NCBI RefSeq assembly: GCF_006152065.1
Contig: NZ_VDFW01000047.1
Span: 1-40,878 of the forward strand
DNA: 40,878 nt
From: Amycolatopsis alkalitolerans
GTDB lineage: Bacteria > Actinomycetota > Actinomycetes > Mycobacteriales > Pseudonocardiaceae
Direction of reading: 5' to 3'
The number at the start of each line of letters is the position of its first letter. Position 1 is the first letter of the stretch. The notes below the pieces were generated by a model that worked only from the letters and a program-made list of their open reading frames with translations, searched no databases and was not told where the DNA came from. Positions 18,290-26,349 of the stretch are shown here, piece after piece. A program made the translations under genes and the position numbers.

Positions 18290-18290
18290 G
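18275..18290 (+). promoter_or_regulatory. Iron box (IdeR/DmdR/DtxR-type operator) for the siderophore-interacting gene
   Basis: CTTAGGGTAGCCTAAG is a 6-4-6 palindrome. Its left 14 bases match the IdeR/DmdR half-site pattern TTAGGTTAGSCTAA with one substitution. The right half of the full 19-bp consensus is poor. It sits 28 bases upstream of the siderophore-interacting protein start and overlaps the coxE stop codon (TAA at 18287-18289). Gene function supports iron-dependent repression. Confidence 0.65.
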
Positions 18291-18317
18291 TGTCCGGGAC
18301 GAGGTGAGGAGCAGCGA

Positions 18318-19142
18318 ATGGCGGACAAGCCCGCACGCAAGGGGCGGCCTGTGATCCGGCTCGAGGTGCTGCGCACGCAGCAGTTGACGCCGCACATGAT
18401 CCGGATCGTCGCCGGTGGCGAGGGGCTCGCGGACTTCGAGCCGAACGAGTTCACCGACGCCTACGTCAAGGTGCTGTTCCCGAAGCCGGGCGTGCCGTAT
18501 CCGCCGCCGTTCGACATGGGGATGATCCGGGCCGAGTTCCCGCGCGAGCAGTGGCCGGTGATGCGCAGCTACACGGTGCGCCACTACGACGCGGTCGCCG
18601 GCGAGTTGTCCATCGACTTCGTCCACCACGGTGAAGAGGGCATCGCCGGGCCGTGGGCGCGCGAAGTGAAGCCCGGCGACGAGGTGCTGCTGAACGGGCC
18701 CGGCGGGGCGTACGCGCCGGGCGGCGAAGCGGATTGGCATCTGCTGGTCGGCGACGAGGCCGCGTTGCCGGCGATCGCGACAACACTGGAAGCGATGCCC
18801 GCCGGAGTGCCGGTGCGGGCGTTCATCGAGGTCGAGGACGCGGCCGAGCAGCAGCCCCTCGCGACGAAGAGCGACGCGCAGGTCCGGTGGATTCACCGTG
18901 CCGCGGGGGAGGACCTGGTGTCCGCCGTGCGGGCGCTGGACTTCCCGGACGGGACCGTGCAGGCCTTCGTGCACGGTGAGGCCGGTTTCGTGCGGCAACT
19001 GCGGCGGTACCTGCTCGACGAGCGCGGGGTGCGCAAGGATCTGCTGTCGATCTCGGGCTACTGGCGCCGGGGCGCGACGGACGAGCAATGGCGCGCGGAG
19101 AAGGCCGCGGAACGGGCCGCACAGGAGCAGCGCGCGGGATAA
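18318..19142 (+). CDS. Siderophore-interacting protein (FAD-dependent ferric-siderophore reductase)
   Basis: This 274-residue protein belongs to the SIP/ViuB family, which reduces ferric siderophores in the cytoplasm to release Fe2+. The FAD-binding motif is RSYTVRHYD, followed by GPWAREVKPGDEVLLNGPGG, the NAD(P)H-binding half beginning WHLLVGDEAALPA and the C-terminal SGYWRRGATDEQWR, which is diagnostic. ATG 18318 is preceded by GAGGTGAGGAGC. An iron box upstream and a position just after the cox operon suggest its own iron-responsive transcription. No siderophore biosynthesis or uptake genes are in the window. Confidence 0.95.
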   Translation: MADKPARKGRPVIRLEVLRTQQLTPHMIRIVAGGEGLADFEPNEFTDAYVKVLFPKPGVPYPPPFDMGMIRAEFPREQWPVMRSYTVRHYDAVAGELSIDFVHHGEEGIAGPWAREVKPGDEVLLNGPGGAYAPGGEADWHLLVGDEAALPAIATTLEAMPAGVPVRAFIEVEDAAEQQPLATKSDAQVRWIHRAAGEDLVSAVRALDFPDGTVQAFVHGEAGFVRQLRRYLLDERGVRKDLLSISGYWRRGATDEQWRAEKAAERAAQEQRAG

Positions 19143-19150
19143 TCCCGCGC

Positions 19151-20380
19151 ATGACGCTGAAAATGGACGCCGATCCGGCCGAAGCCGGTTTCGACGCGAA
19201 CCGGCTTGCCCGCATCGACCGGCATTTCGCCCGCTACGTCGATGACGGCAGGCTGCCCGGCTGGCAGATCGTGGTGACCCGGCACGGGAAGCTCGTGCAC
19301 GTGTCCGAATACGGGCAGCGGGACATCGAAGCCGCCAAACCGGTCGAACCCGGCACGCTGTGGCGGATCTTCTCGATGAGCAAACCGGTCACCTCGGTCG
19401 CCGCGATGATGCTGTTCGAAGAGGGCGCCTTCGACCTGCCGGACCCGATCTCGCGCTGGCTGCCCGAGTTCGCGCAGCCGCGGGTGTACGTCAAGGGTTC
19501 CGCGCTCAACCCGCTCACCGAACCGGCGACCGGGCCGATCCGCGTCTGGCATCTGCTGAGTCATACCGCGGGCCTGACCTACGGTTTCCACCACGCTCAT
19601 CCGGTGGACGCGATGTACCGCCAGGCCGGGTTCGAATGGGGCGCGCCGCAGGGGCTGGACCTGGCCGCGTGCGTGGAGAAGTGGGCGGAGCTGCCGCTGG
19701 TGTTCCAGCCGGGCGCCGAATGGAACTACTCCGTGTCCACGGACGTGCTGGGCCGGCTGGTCGAAGTGGTTTCCGGGCAGCCGCTCGACGAGTTCTTCGC
19801 GCAGCGGATCTTCACGCCGCTGGGCATGACGGACACCTCGTTCGGCACGGACGATCTCGAACGCCTCGCCGCGATGTACGTGCCCCAGCCGGGCACGCGC
19901 CGGGCGGTGCGCAACGAGGCGTTCGCGAAGGTAGGAATCGGACGGCCGGACTTCTTCTCCGGTGGCGGCGGCCTGGTTTCGAGCGCAGCGGACTATCACC
20001 GGTTCACGCAGTTCTTGGTGCGGGGCGGGGAACTCGACGGCGTGCGGCTGCTCGGCCCGCGCACGGTGGCGCTGATGACGAGCAATCACCTGCCGGGCGA
20101 CGCCGATCTCGAAGAGTACGGCCGGCCGCTGTTCGCGGAAATGCCGTTCAACGGTTTCGGTTTCGGGCTCGGCTTCTCGGTGCTGAAGGACCCGGTGAAG
20201 GCGAAAACCCTGTCCAGCCGCGGCGAGTACGCGTGGGGCGGCGCGGCGAGCACGGCGTTCTGGGTCGACCCGGCGGCCGGCGTGACGGCGCTGTTCTTCA
20301 CCCAGTTGCTGCCCTCGAGCACGCATCCGATCCGGCAGCAGCTGCGGCAACTGGTGTATCAGGCACTGCTGGCGGCGTGA
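19151..20380 (+). CDS. Serine hydrolase of the class C beta-lactamase / EstB family
   Basis: The 409-residue protein has the beta-lactamase-like SxxK motif SMSK (75-78) and a YxN-equivalent NYSVSTDVLG (Tyr193), with the remaining fold elements LLSHTAGLTYGFH, FTPLGMTDTSF, GGGGLVSSAADYHRF and WGGAASTAFWVDP. No signal peptide is visible, so it is probably a cytoplasmic esterase or amidase rather than a true beta-lactamase. The substrate is unknown. ATG 19151 starts 8 bases after the siderophore-interacting gene, so the two may be cotranscribed. The last 22 bases overlap the convergent HxlR gene. Confidence 0.9.
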   Translation: MTLKMDADPAEAGFDANRLARIDRHFARYVDDGRLPGWQIVVTRHGKLVHVSEYGQRDIEAAKPVEPGTLWRIFSMSKPVTSVAAMMLFEEGAFDLPDPISRWLPEFAQPRVYVKGSALNPLTEPATGPIRVWHLLSHTAGLTYGFHHAHPVDAMYRQAGFEWGAPQGLDLAACVEKWAELPLVFQPGAEWNYSVSTDVLGRLVEVVSGQPLDEFFAQRIFTPLGMTDTSFGTDDLERLAAMYVPQPGTRRAVRNEAFAKVGIGRPDFFSGGGGLVSSAADYHRFTQFLVRGGELDGVRLLGPRTVALMTSNHLPGDADLEEYGRPLFAEMPFNGFGFGLGFSVLKDPVKAKTLSSRGEYAWGGAASTAFWVDPAAGVTALFFTQLLPSSTHPIRQQLRQLVYQALLAA

Positions 20381-20994
20381 AAAACGGCTCGCACGGCGGC
20401 TTCGTCGCCTTCGATGTCCACGAGCGCGGCGGCTTCGTCGAGGGTGAGCCCGCCCGTTGCCAGCCCGAGGACGGTCTCGGTGCCGGCGTGTATCACGGCG
20501 TCGAGATGGCGGCCGTCGTGCGGGCTCACCTGGATGCCCGAGCGCGTCGTCCGGACCTGGAGCACGTGGTCGCCCACCGCGATGCCCACCGTCGATGACC
20601 GGCGCGCGGGCGCCTTGCCGGCGAGCAGCGCCGGGAGCGCGACGACGAGCCATTCGGCGCGGACCTGATCGTTGTCTGGACCGTGTGCCATCAGCGGCGT
20701 GGACCAGCGGATCAGGCTCTCGATCGGCTCCCGCAACCCGGCGCCCCACGGGGTGAGGCCGTACGCGATCGCGTTGCCCTCCCCGGCCAGGCGCCGCTCG
20801 ACCACTCCGGCGTCCTCGAGGTCGCGGAGGCGGTCGGCGAGCAGGTTGGTGGCCACGCCGGGGAGCCCGCCGAGCAGCTCCCGGTACCGGGCGGGGCCCA
20901 TCAGCAGCTGCCGGACGATGAGCAGATTCCATCGATCGCCCACGACGTCGAGCGCCCGGGCGAGACCGCAGTACTGGCCGTAGCTCTTGCTCAT
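20359..20994 (-). CDS. HxlR-family transcriptional regulator with an SCP2-like C-terminal extension
   Basis: The N-terminal approximately 100 residues are a HxlR winged helix: SYGQYCGLARALDVVGDRWNL, LLIVRQLLMGPARYREL and TNLLADRLRDLEDAGVVER, with the usual cysteine near the start. Most HxlR regulators stop at 110-130 residues. This one has 211, and the C-terminal part (DHVLQVRTTRSGIQVSPHDG ... LATGGLTLDEAAALVDIEGD) resembles a sterol-carrier SCP2-like pocket. That suggests ligand sensing. ATG 20994 was chosen; the frame continues upstream without support. It is divergent from an MDMPI-domain enzyme, and CTTGA-N5-TCAAG lies between them. Confidence 0.88.
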   Translation of the reverse strand: MSKSYGQYCGLARALDVVGDRWNLLIVRQLLMGPARYRELLGGLPGVATNLLADRLRDLEDAGVVERRLAGEGNAIAYGLTPWGAGLREPIESLIRWSTPLMAHGPDNDQVRAEWLVVALPALLAGKAPARRSSTVGIAVGDHVLQVRTTRSGIQVSPHDGRHLDAVIHAGTETVLGLATGGLTLDEAAALVDIEGDEAAVRAVFHAASSA

Positions 20995-21004
20995 GTTCCG
21001 CCTA

Positions 21005-21019
21005 CTTGACAATCTCAAG
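21005..21019. promoter_or_regulatory. Candidate HxlR operator in the divergent spacer
   Basis: CTTGA-CAATC-TCAAG is a perfect 5-5-5 inverted repeat. It lies 11 bases upstream of the HxlR start and 40 bases upstream of the divergent gene, and it contains a TTGACA-like hexamer on the plus strand (21006-21011). Autoregulation and control of the neighbour are plausible, but the -10 elements are not clear. Confidence 0.45.
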
Positions 21020-21058
21020 CGTACCTGAGGAAATCTACCACAACGGAGGGAAGGAGTT

Positions 21059-21877
21059 GTGGTGGCCAAGGACTGTGATGGCGCACTGGCCGAGGCTTGT
21101 GCGGCGTTGAGGGAGGTCGTCCCCAGCCTGGTCGCACTTGTGCGGAGCGTTCCGGACGCCGGATCCACGGCGATCGGTACGTGGACGGTGGGCGATACCG
21201 CGGCTCACCTGTCCCATGCCTTTCGCTTCGACACCGACGCCGCCGCCGGAAGACCGATCCCGGAGGCCACGGTGACGACGGCGGGAATGGCGAAGTTGAA
21301 TGCCCAGTTGCTGGCCGAGGACGCCGAACGGGACCCGGCCCTCCTCGCGGACCGCATCCGCGCGCTCGCCCGCGAATTCGACGGAGTCGTGTCGCGCGCG
21401 GCAACCGTGGACTGGTTGCAGGGCGTTCGGCTCCCACCTTCGGCGGTGGCTTGTCATCTGCTCGAGGAATGTCTGGTCCACGGCCATGACATCGCCAGGG
21501 CCACGGGGCGTCCGTGGCCGATACGGCGTGCGCACGCCTTGCTCGCGATCGAGGGCGCCGCGTTCCCGCTCATCGGGGCTCTGCCGCCCACCGCTTTCGT
21601 GAACCAGCAGAAGGCAGCATCGTTCCGAGGCCGTTTCGACTTGCGCCTGCGTGGCGGTGGGCGCACGTCGATGGTCTTCGACCGCGGTTCGCTGACGCTC
21701 GAGGCGGGGTGCGCAGGTGACGCCGACGCCCATATCTGCGCCGACCCGGTCGCGCTCATGCTGGTGTTCATCGGCCGGCAGGGAATAGAAAGACCACTTC
21801 TTGGCGGCAAACTCGCGGCTTGGGGCCGCCGGCCGTGGAAGCTCGCCCGGATGCTGAGCGCGATCAGTCCCCCGTAG
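21059..21877 (+). CDS. Maleylpyruvate isomerase-like mycothiol-dependent protein (MDMPI/DinB fold plus SCP2-like domain)
   Basis: The 272-residue protein has an N-terminal MDMPI/DinB-like four-helix domain, with likely metal ligands in WTVGDTAAHLSH and ECLVHGHDIARATGR. A C-terminal region (about 185-272) resembles a sterol-carrier domain: FRGRFDLRLRGGGRTSMVFDRGSLTLEAG and DADAHICADPVALMLVFIGR. The family contains mycothiol-dependent isomerases and many uncharacterised proteins; the reaction here is unknown. Two GTG codons (21059, 21062) follow GGAGGGAAGGAG; the second has better spacing to AAGGAG. The divergent regulator also carries an SCP2-like domain. Confidence 0.85.
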   Translation: MVAKDCDGALAEACAALREVVPSLVALVRSVPDAGSTAIGTWTVGDTAAHLSHAFRFDTDAAAGRPIPEATVTTAGMAKLNAQLLAEDAERDPALLADRIRALAREFDGVVSRAATVDWLQGVRLPPSAVACHLLEECLVHGHDIARATGRPWPIRRAHALLAIEGAAFPLIGALPPTAFVNQQKAASFRGRFDLRLRGGGRTSMVFDRGSLTLEAGCAGDADAHICADPVALMLVFIGRQGIERPLLGGKLAAWGRRPWKLARMLSAISPP

Positions 21878-21989
21878 CGATGCTCAACGGGCGTCGTCAT
21901 CGGTTGTACGGTGCAGGTGACCGGTTCCTTCCGGCTCCTCGTGATGGGGCCGTCAAGCGTATTCGGTTCGACAGCGTGGAGGCCGCCGA

Positions 21990-23126
21990 ATGAACACCAG
22001 CTCAGCCACTCTCGACCACATCACGGGCGTCCGGATCTCCTCCGTGACGCTGCCCCTGGCCACCCCGATCAGCGACGCGAAGGTCCTCACCGGGCGGCAG
22101 AAGCCGATGACCGAGGTCGCGATGCTGTTCGCCGAGATCACCACGGCGGCCGGGCTGGAAGGTATCGGGTTCAGCTACTCCAAGCGCGCGGGCGGTCCGG
22201 GGCAGTTCGCGCACGCACGCGAGATCGCGCCGGTCCTGCTCGGGGAGGATCCCAGTGACATCGCCAAGATCTGGGACAAACTCGCCTGGGCCGGTGCGTC
22301 GGTCGGCCGCGGCGGGCTGTCGGTGCAAGCCATCGCGGCCTTCGATGTCGCGCTGTGGGATCTCAAGGCCAAACGTGCCGGGCTGCCGCTCGCGAAACTA
22401 CTGGGCGCGCACCGCGATTCGGTGCGCTGCTACAACACCTCCGGCGGGTTCCTGCACTCACCGATCCCCGAGGTGCTCGACCGGGCGGCCGAGTCGATCG
22501 AGCGCGGTATCGGCGGGATCAAGATCAAGGTCGGGCATCCCGAACACGCCACGGACCTCGCCCGCGTGACCGCGGTCCGCGAGAAGATCGGGGACGGCGT
22601 CGCCCTCATGGTCGACGCCAACCAGCAGTGGGACCGGCCAGCGGCCCGCCGGATGTGCCGGGCGCTGGAGCCGATGAACCTGGTGTGGATCGAGGAACCG
22701 CTCGACGCGTACGACTTCGAGGGGCACGCTCAGCTCGCCGGAACCTTCGACACCTCGATCGCCACCGGGGAGATGCTGGTCAGCGCCGCCGAACACGCGG
22801 AACTGATCCGGGCCGGGGGCGCCGACGTCGTCCAGCCCGACGCCCCCCGCGTCGGCGGCATCACCCAGTTCCTCAAGGTGATGGCGCTCGCCGACCACCG
22901 GCACCTCCAGCTCGCCCCGCATTTCGCCATGGAGATCCACATCCACCTCGCCGCGGCCTATGCCCGTGAGCCGTGGGTCGAGCATTTCGAGTGGCTCGAC
23001 CCGCTGTTCAACGAGCACCTGGAGATCGAGGGCGGGCGCATGCACCTGTCCGCGCGGCCCGGGCTCGGTGTGACGATCAGCGAGCAGGCGCGGGCGTGGA
23101 CGTTCGCGGAGCACAAGATCCGTTAG
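21990..23126 (+). CDS. Enolase-superfamily sugar-acid dehydratase (talarate/galactarate dehydratase-like)
   Basis: This 378-residue mandelate racemase/muconate lactonizing enzyme family member has a KxK base (Lys178, Lys180 in GGIKIKVGH). The Mg2+ ligands are Asp209 (MVDANQQW), Glu235 (WIEEPL) and Glu261 (ATGEML), and there is a catalytic His311 (LAPHF). The AWAGASVGRGGLSVQAIAAFDVALWDLKAK segment resembles L-talarate/galactarate dehydratases of the Salmonella type. Substrate specificity is an inference. It converges on the oxidoreductase at 23123, overlapping by four bases, and has no clear operon partner. Confidence 0.88.
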   Translation: MNTSSATLDHITGVRISSVTLPLATPISDAKVLTGRQKPMTEVAMLFAEITTAAGLEGIGFSYSKRAGGPGQFAHAREIAPVLLGEDPSDIAKIWDKLAWAGASVGRGGLSVQAIAAFDVALWDLKAKRAGLPLAKLLGAHRDSVRCYNTSGGFLHSPIPEVLDRAAESIERGIGGIKIKVGHPEHATDLARVTAVREKIGDGVALMVDANQQWDRPAARRMCRALEPMNLVWIEEPLDAYDFEGHAQLAGTFDTSIATGEMLVSAAEHAELIRAGGADVVQPDAPRVGGITQFLKVMALADHRHLQLAPHFAMEIHIHLAAAYAREPWVEHFEWLDPLFNEHLEIEGGRMHLSARPGLGVTISEQARAWTFAEHKIR

Positions 23127-24118
23127 GACGCCAGTTTCCCGATGATGTCCTCGTAGGCGGCGAGGGTGCGCTCCCGCTCGTCGTGCATCAGGTACACCGA
23201 GAACTGGTCCACGCCGAGCTCTTTGAGCTCCTGCAAACGTTCGATGTGCGCGCTTGCGGGACCCGTGAGGCAGAATCGGTCCACGATCTCGTCCGGGACG
23301 AAGTCCGTCGAGGGATTGCCCGCGCGGCCGTGGTGCGCGTAGTCGTAGCCCTGCCGTTCCCGGATGTAGTCGGTGAGCTCCCGGGGAACCGGACCCGAAT
23401 CCCCATACCGGGCAACGAGATCCGCCACGTGGTTGCCGACCATGCCGCCGAACCACCGCAGCTGTTCCCGCTGGTGCGCGAGATCGTCCCCGGCGTACGC
23501 CGGTGCCGCGACGCAGATCGTGATGCCCGCCGGATCACGGCCCGCGGCGCGAGCGGCCTCCTGCACCGAACCGATGGTCCAGCGGGCGATGGCCGGGTCG
23601 GCGCACTGCAGGATGAAGCCGTCGGCGTGTTCGCCGGCCATGCGCAGGGCTTTCGGGCCGTACCCGGCCATCCACATCTCCAGCCGTCCATTGCGGACCC
23701 ACGGGATGCGGACCTCCTGCCCGCTCAGGACGGCCGGACGCCCCTCGGCCAGCTCCTTGATGGCGTGCATCGACTCGCGCAGGGTGGCCAAAGTGGACGG
23801 TGGCTTGCCGACCACGCGGTGCGCCGAGTCGCCCCGGCCGATCCCGCAGACCGTACGGTTGCCGAACATGTCGTTCAACGTGGCGAACAGCGAAGCCGTC
23901 ACCGACCAGTCCCTCGTGCCGGGGCTGGTGACCATCGGGCCGACCACCATCGACGAGGTGGCCGCGAGGATCTGCGAGAAGATGACGAACGGCTCCTGCC
24001 ACAGCACGCACGAGTCGAACGTCCAGCCGTAGCCGAACCCGCGGTCTTCGGCGTCCTTCATCAGCCGTACGACCTCCCGCGCCGGCGGGTCGGTCTGCAG
24101 CACCACACCGAAATCCAT
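23123..24118 (-). CDS. LLM-class F420-dependent oxidoreductase in the pyrimidine operon (TIGR03842-like)
   Basis: The 331-residue luciferase-like protein starts MDFGVVLQTDPP and has the features DRGFGYGWTFDSCVLWQEPF, VGPMVTSPGTRDWSV, GIGRGDSAHRVVG and LEMWMAGYGPKALRMAGEHADGF. It fits a group of presumed F420-dependent oxidoreductases (TIGR03842/CPS_4043 type). ATG 24118 follows GAGAGGTGGCC; GTG 24124 is the alternative. It is 9 bases after the dihydropyrimidinase gene and is the last gene of the operon. Because the operon has no other oxidoreductase, it may reduce a pyrimidine or hydantoin-like ring, or act like the flavin enzyme RutA, which shares the fold. Confidence 0.88.
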   Translation of the reverse strand: MDFGVVLQTDPPAREVVRLMKDAEDRGFGYGWTFDSCVLWQEPFVIFSQILAATSSMVVGPMVTSPGTRDWSVTASLFATLNDMFGNRTVCGIGRGDSAHRVVGKPPSTLATLRESMHAIKELAEGRPAVLSGQEVRIPWVRNGRLEMWMAGYGPKALRMAGEHADGFILQCADPAIARWTIGSVQEAARAAGRDPAGITICVAAPAYAGDDLAHQREQLRWFGGMVGNHVADLVARYGDSGPVPRELTDYIRERQGYDYAHHGRAGNPSTDFVPDEIVDRFCLTGPASAHIERLQELKELGVDQFSVYLMHDERERTLAAYEDIIGKLAS

Positions 24119-24127
24119 GGCCACCTC

Positions 24128-25507
24128 TCAGTTCAGGTACTGGCACAGATCACGCGAGAGGAACTTCCCCCGCCCACCGCTGAACCCGCCCGGCGACACG
24201 ACGACCTTTCCGCGGGAGAGCACCGTCTCCACCTTGCCGGTAAGCTCGAAGCCCTCGTAGGCGGAGTAGTCCACCGCCATGTGATGCGTCTCCGCGGAGA
24301 GCGTCTGCCGCGCGACCGGGTCGTAGATCACGATGTCCGCGTCCGAACCCGGGGCGATGACGCCCTTGCGCGGGTACAGGCCGAACATCCGGGCGGGGGT
24401 GGTCGCGCAGGCCTCCACCCACCGGCCCAGCGAGATCTCGCCGGCCACGACACCCTGGTGCAGCAGGTCCATCCGGTGCTCGACGCCCGGCATCCCGTTA
24501 GGGATCTTGGAGAAGTCGCCGCGCCCCAACTCCTTCTGGTCCTTGAAACAGAACGGGCAGTGATCCGTCGACACCACTGACAGGTCGTTCGTCCGCAGGC
24601 CACGCCACAGGTCCGCCTGATGGTGCTTCTCGCGCAGCGGGGGAGAGGCCACGTACTTCGCGCCTTCGAAGTCCGGTTTCGCGAGGTCCTCAATGGACAG
24701 GTAGAGGTACTGCGGGCAGGTCTCGGCGAACACGTTCTGGCCCTCGTTGCGGGCCTCGGCCACGGCGGAAAGCGCTTCCGCGGCCGACAGGTGCACGATG
24801 TAGAGCGGCGCGCCCGTCACGCGGGCCAGCGTGATCGCCCGCGAAGTCGCCTCACCCTCCAAATCGGATGGACGGGTGTACCCGTGCTGCACGGGATCGG
24901 TGCGGCCCGCGGCCAGCGACTGTGCGACGAGTTCGTCGATCGCGATGCCGTTCTCCGCGTGCATCATGATCGTCGACCCGGTCTCGGTGGCCTTCTGCAT
25001 CGCGCGGAGGATCTCGCCGTCGGTGGAGTAGAACACGCCGGGGTAGGCCATGAACATCTTGAAGCTGGTCACCCCGGCGCCGATGCACGTCTCCATCTCC
25101 TTGAGCGTGCTGTCGTTGACGTCGGACACGATCATGTGGAACCCGTAGTCGATCGCGCAGTTCCCGTCCGCCTTCTCGTGCCACTTGTCCAGAGTGGACA
25201 CCAGCGAGGTGCCCTTGGCCTGCACGGCGAAGTCGATGATCGTGGTGGTCCCGCCCCAGGCCGCCGCGGTGGTGCCGGTCTCGAAGGTGTCCGCCGAGAA
25301 CGTGCCGCCGAACGGCATCTCCATATGCGTGTGCGCGTCGATCCCGCCTGGCAGCACGTACTTCCCGGTCGCGTCGAGCACGGTGCCCGCCGTCTCGAAC
25401 ACCCCCGGTTCGGTGACGGCCACGATCCGCTCGTCCTCGATGAGCACGTCCGCGGGAGTGCCGCCCGTGGTGGACAGCACCGTCCCGCCCCTGATGAGGG
25501 TGCGCAT
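24128..25507 (-). CDS. hydA: Dihydropyrimidinase / D-hydantoinase
   Basis: This 459-residue amidohydrolase opens dihydrouracil or dihydrothymine to N-carbamoyl-beta-amino acids and often also hydantoins. Its binuclear metal site is complete: His59 and His61 (DAHTHME), the carboxylated Lys150 (SFKMFMAYPG), His183 (MHAEN), His239 (IVHLS) and Asp315 (STDHCPF). The start is ATG 25507; an earlier in-frame extension passes through the upstream amidohydrolase gene, whose stop overlaps (TGATG). The neighbours (permease, ureidopropionase-type enzyme, oxidoreductase) identify a reductive pyrimidine-catabolic operon. Confidence 0.95.
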   Translation of the reverse strand: MRTLIRGGTVLSTTGGTPADVLIEDERIVAVTEPGVFETAGTVLDATGKYVLPGGIDAHTHMEMPFGGTFSADTFETGTTAAAWGGTTTIIDFAVQAKGTSLVSTLDKWHEKADGNCAIDYGFHMIVSDVNDSTLKEMETCIGAGVTSFKMFMAYPGVFYSTDGEILRAMQKATETGSTIMMHAENGIAIDELVAQSLAAGRTDPVQHGYTRPSDLEGEATSRAITLARVTGAPLYIVHLSAAEALSAVAEARNEGQNVFAETCPQYLYLSIEDLAKPDFEGAKYVASPPLREKHHQADLWRGLRTNDLSVVSTDHCPFCFKDQKELGRGDFSKIPNGMPGVEHRMDLLHQGVVAGEISLGRWVEACATTPARMFGLYPRKGVIAPGSDADIVIYDPVARQTLSAETHHMAVDYSAYEGFELTGKVETVLSRGKVVVSPGGFSGGRGKFLSRDLCQYLN

Positions 25508-26349
25508 CACGGCTCCACGATCGATCCGTAGGAGTCCGGGCGGCGATCGCGGTAGAAGGCCCACAGATCGCGCACCCCGGCCAGCTTGTCCATGTCGAGA
25601 TCCCGCACGACGACCTCGTCCTTGTCGTCGGAAGCGGCTTCCCCGACCAGCTCGCCACGCGGGTCCACGAAGTAGGTCTGGCCGTAGAAGTCGTTGTCGC
25701 CCAGGGGTTCTACGCCGACGCGGTTGATCGCGCCGACGTAGTACTCGTTCGCCACCGCCGCCGCGGGCTGTTCGAGCCGCCACAGGTACTGCGAGAGGCC
25801 GCGGCTCGTCGCGGACGGGTTGAACACGATCTTCGCCCCGGCCAGCCCCAGCGCTCGCCAGCCCTCCGGGAAATGCCGGTCGTAGCAGATGTACACGCCG
25901 ATCCGGCCGACCGCGGTGTCGAAGACCGGATACCCGGTGTTGCCGGGGCGGAAGTAGAACTTCTCCCAGAAACCCTTCACCTGCGGGAGGTGGTTCTTGC
26001 GGTACTTGCCGAGGTAGCTCCCGTCGGCGTCGATCACTGCCGCGGTGTTGTAGTAGACGCCCGGCTGCTCCTGCTCGTACATCGGCGCGACGATGACGAT
26101 CCCGTGCCGCTCGGCGACCTCCTGCATGAGCCTCGTCGTCGGCCCGTCCGGGATGCCCTCGGTGTAGGAGTAGTAGTCGGCGTCCTGCACCTGGCAGAAA
26201 TACGGGCCGTAGAACAACTCCTGCAGGCACACCACCTGCGCGCCCTGCGAGGCGGCGGTGCCGATCGCCTCGACGGCGGCCGCGATCATCGAGTCCTTGT
26301 CACCCGTCCACCGCTGCTGTATCAACGCGGCCCTGACCAGGTTGCTCAC
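25507..26349 (-). CDS. Nitrilase-superfamily N-carbamoyl amidohydrolase (beta-ureidopropionase)
   Basis: The 280-residue protein has the nitrilase triad Glu44 (LQELFYGPYFC), Lys118 (KYRKNHLP) and Cys155 (YICYDRHFPE). The family hydrolyses N-carbamoyl-beta-alanine to beta-alanine, CO2 and ammonia; the step after dihydropyrimidinase fits. An N-carbamoylputrescine amidase is the main alternative, but the neighbours favour beta-ureidopropionase. The start is GTG 26349 with GGGAGG six bases upstream, lying inside the last 50 bases of the permease gene. Confidence 0.92.
   Translation of the reverse strand: MSNLVRAALIQQRWTGDKDSMIAAAVEAIGTAASQGAQVVCLQELFYGPYFCQVQDADYYSYTEGIPDGPTTRLMQEVAERHGIVIVAPMYEQEQPGVYYNTAAVIDADGSYLGKYRKNHLPQVKGFWEKFYFRPGNTGYPVFDTAVGRIGVYICYDRHFPEGWRALGLAGAKIVFNPSATSRGLSQYLWRLEQPAAAVANEYYVGAINRVGVEPLGDNDFYGQTYFVDPRGELVGEAASDDKDEVVVRDLDMDKLAGVRDLWAFYRDRRPDSYGSIVEP

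Noticed and set aside
19151..20380. True secreted beta-lactamase conferring resistance
   Set aside because: No signal peptide is visible and the motifs fit the broad EstB/class C-like esterase group, so a resistance role is not supported.
25508..26230. Fusion of the dihydropyrimidinase with an upstream domain
   Set aside because: The upstream part is a frame shadow of the nitrilase-type gene; the hydA family start is ATG 25507.
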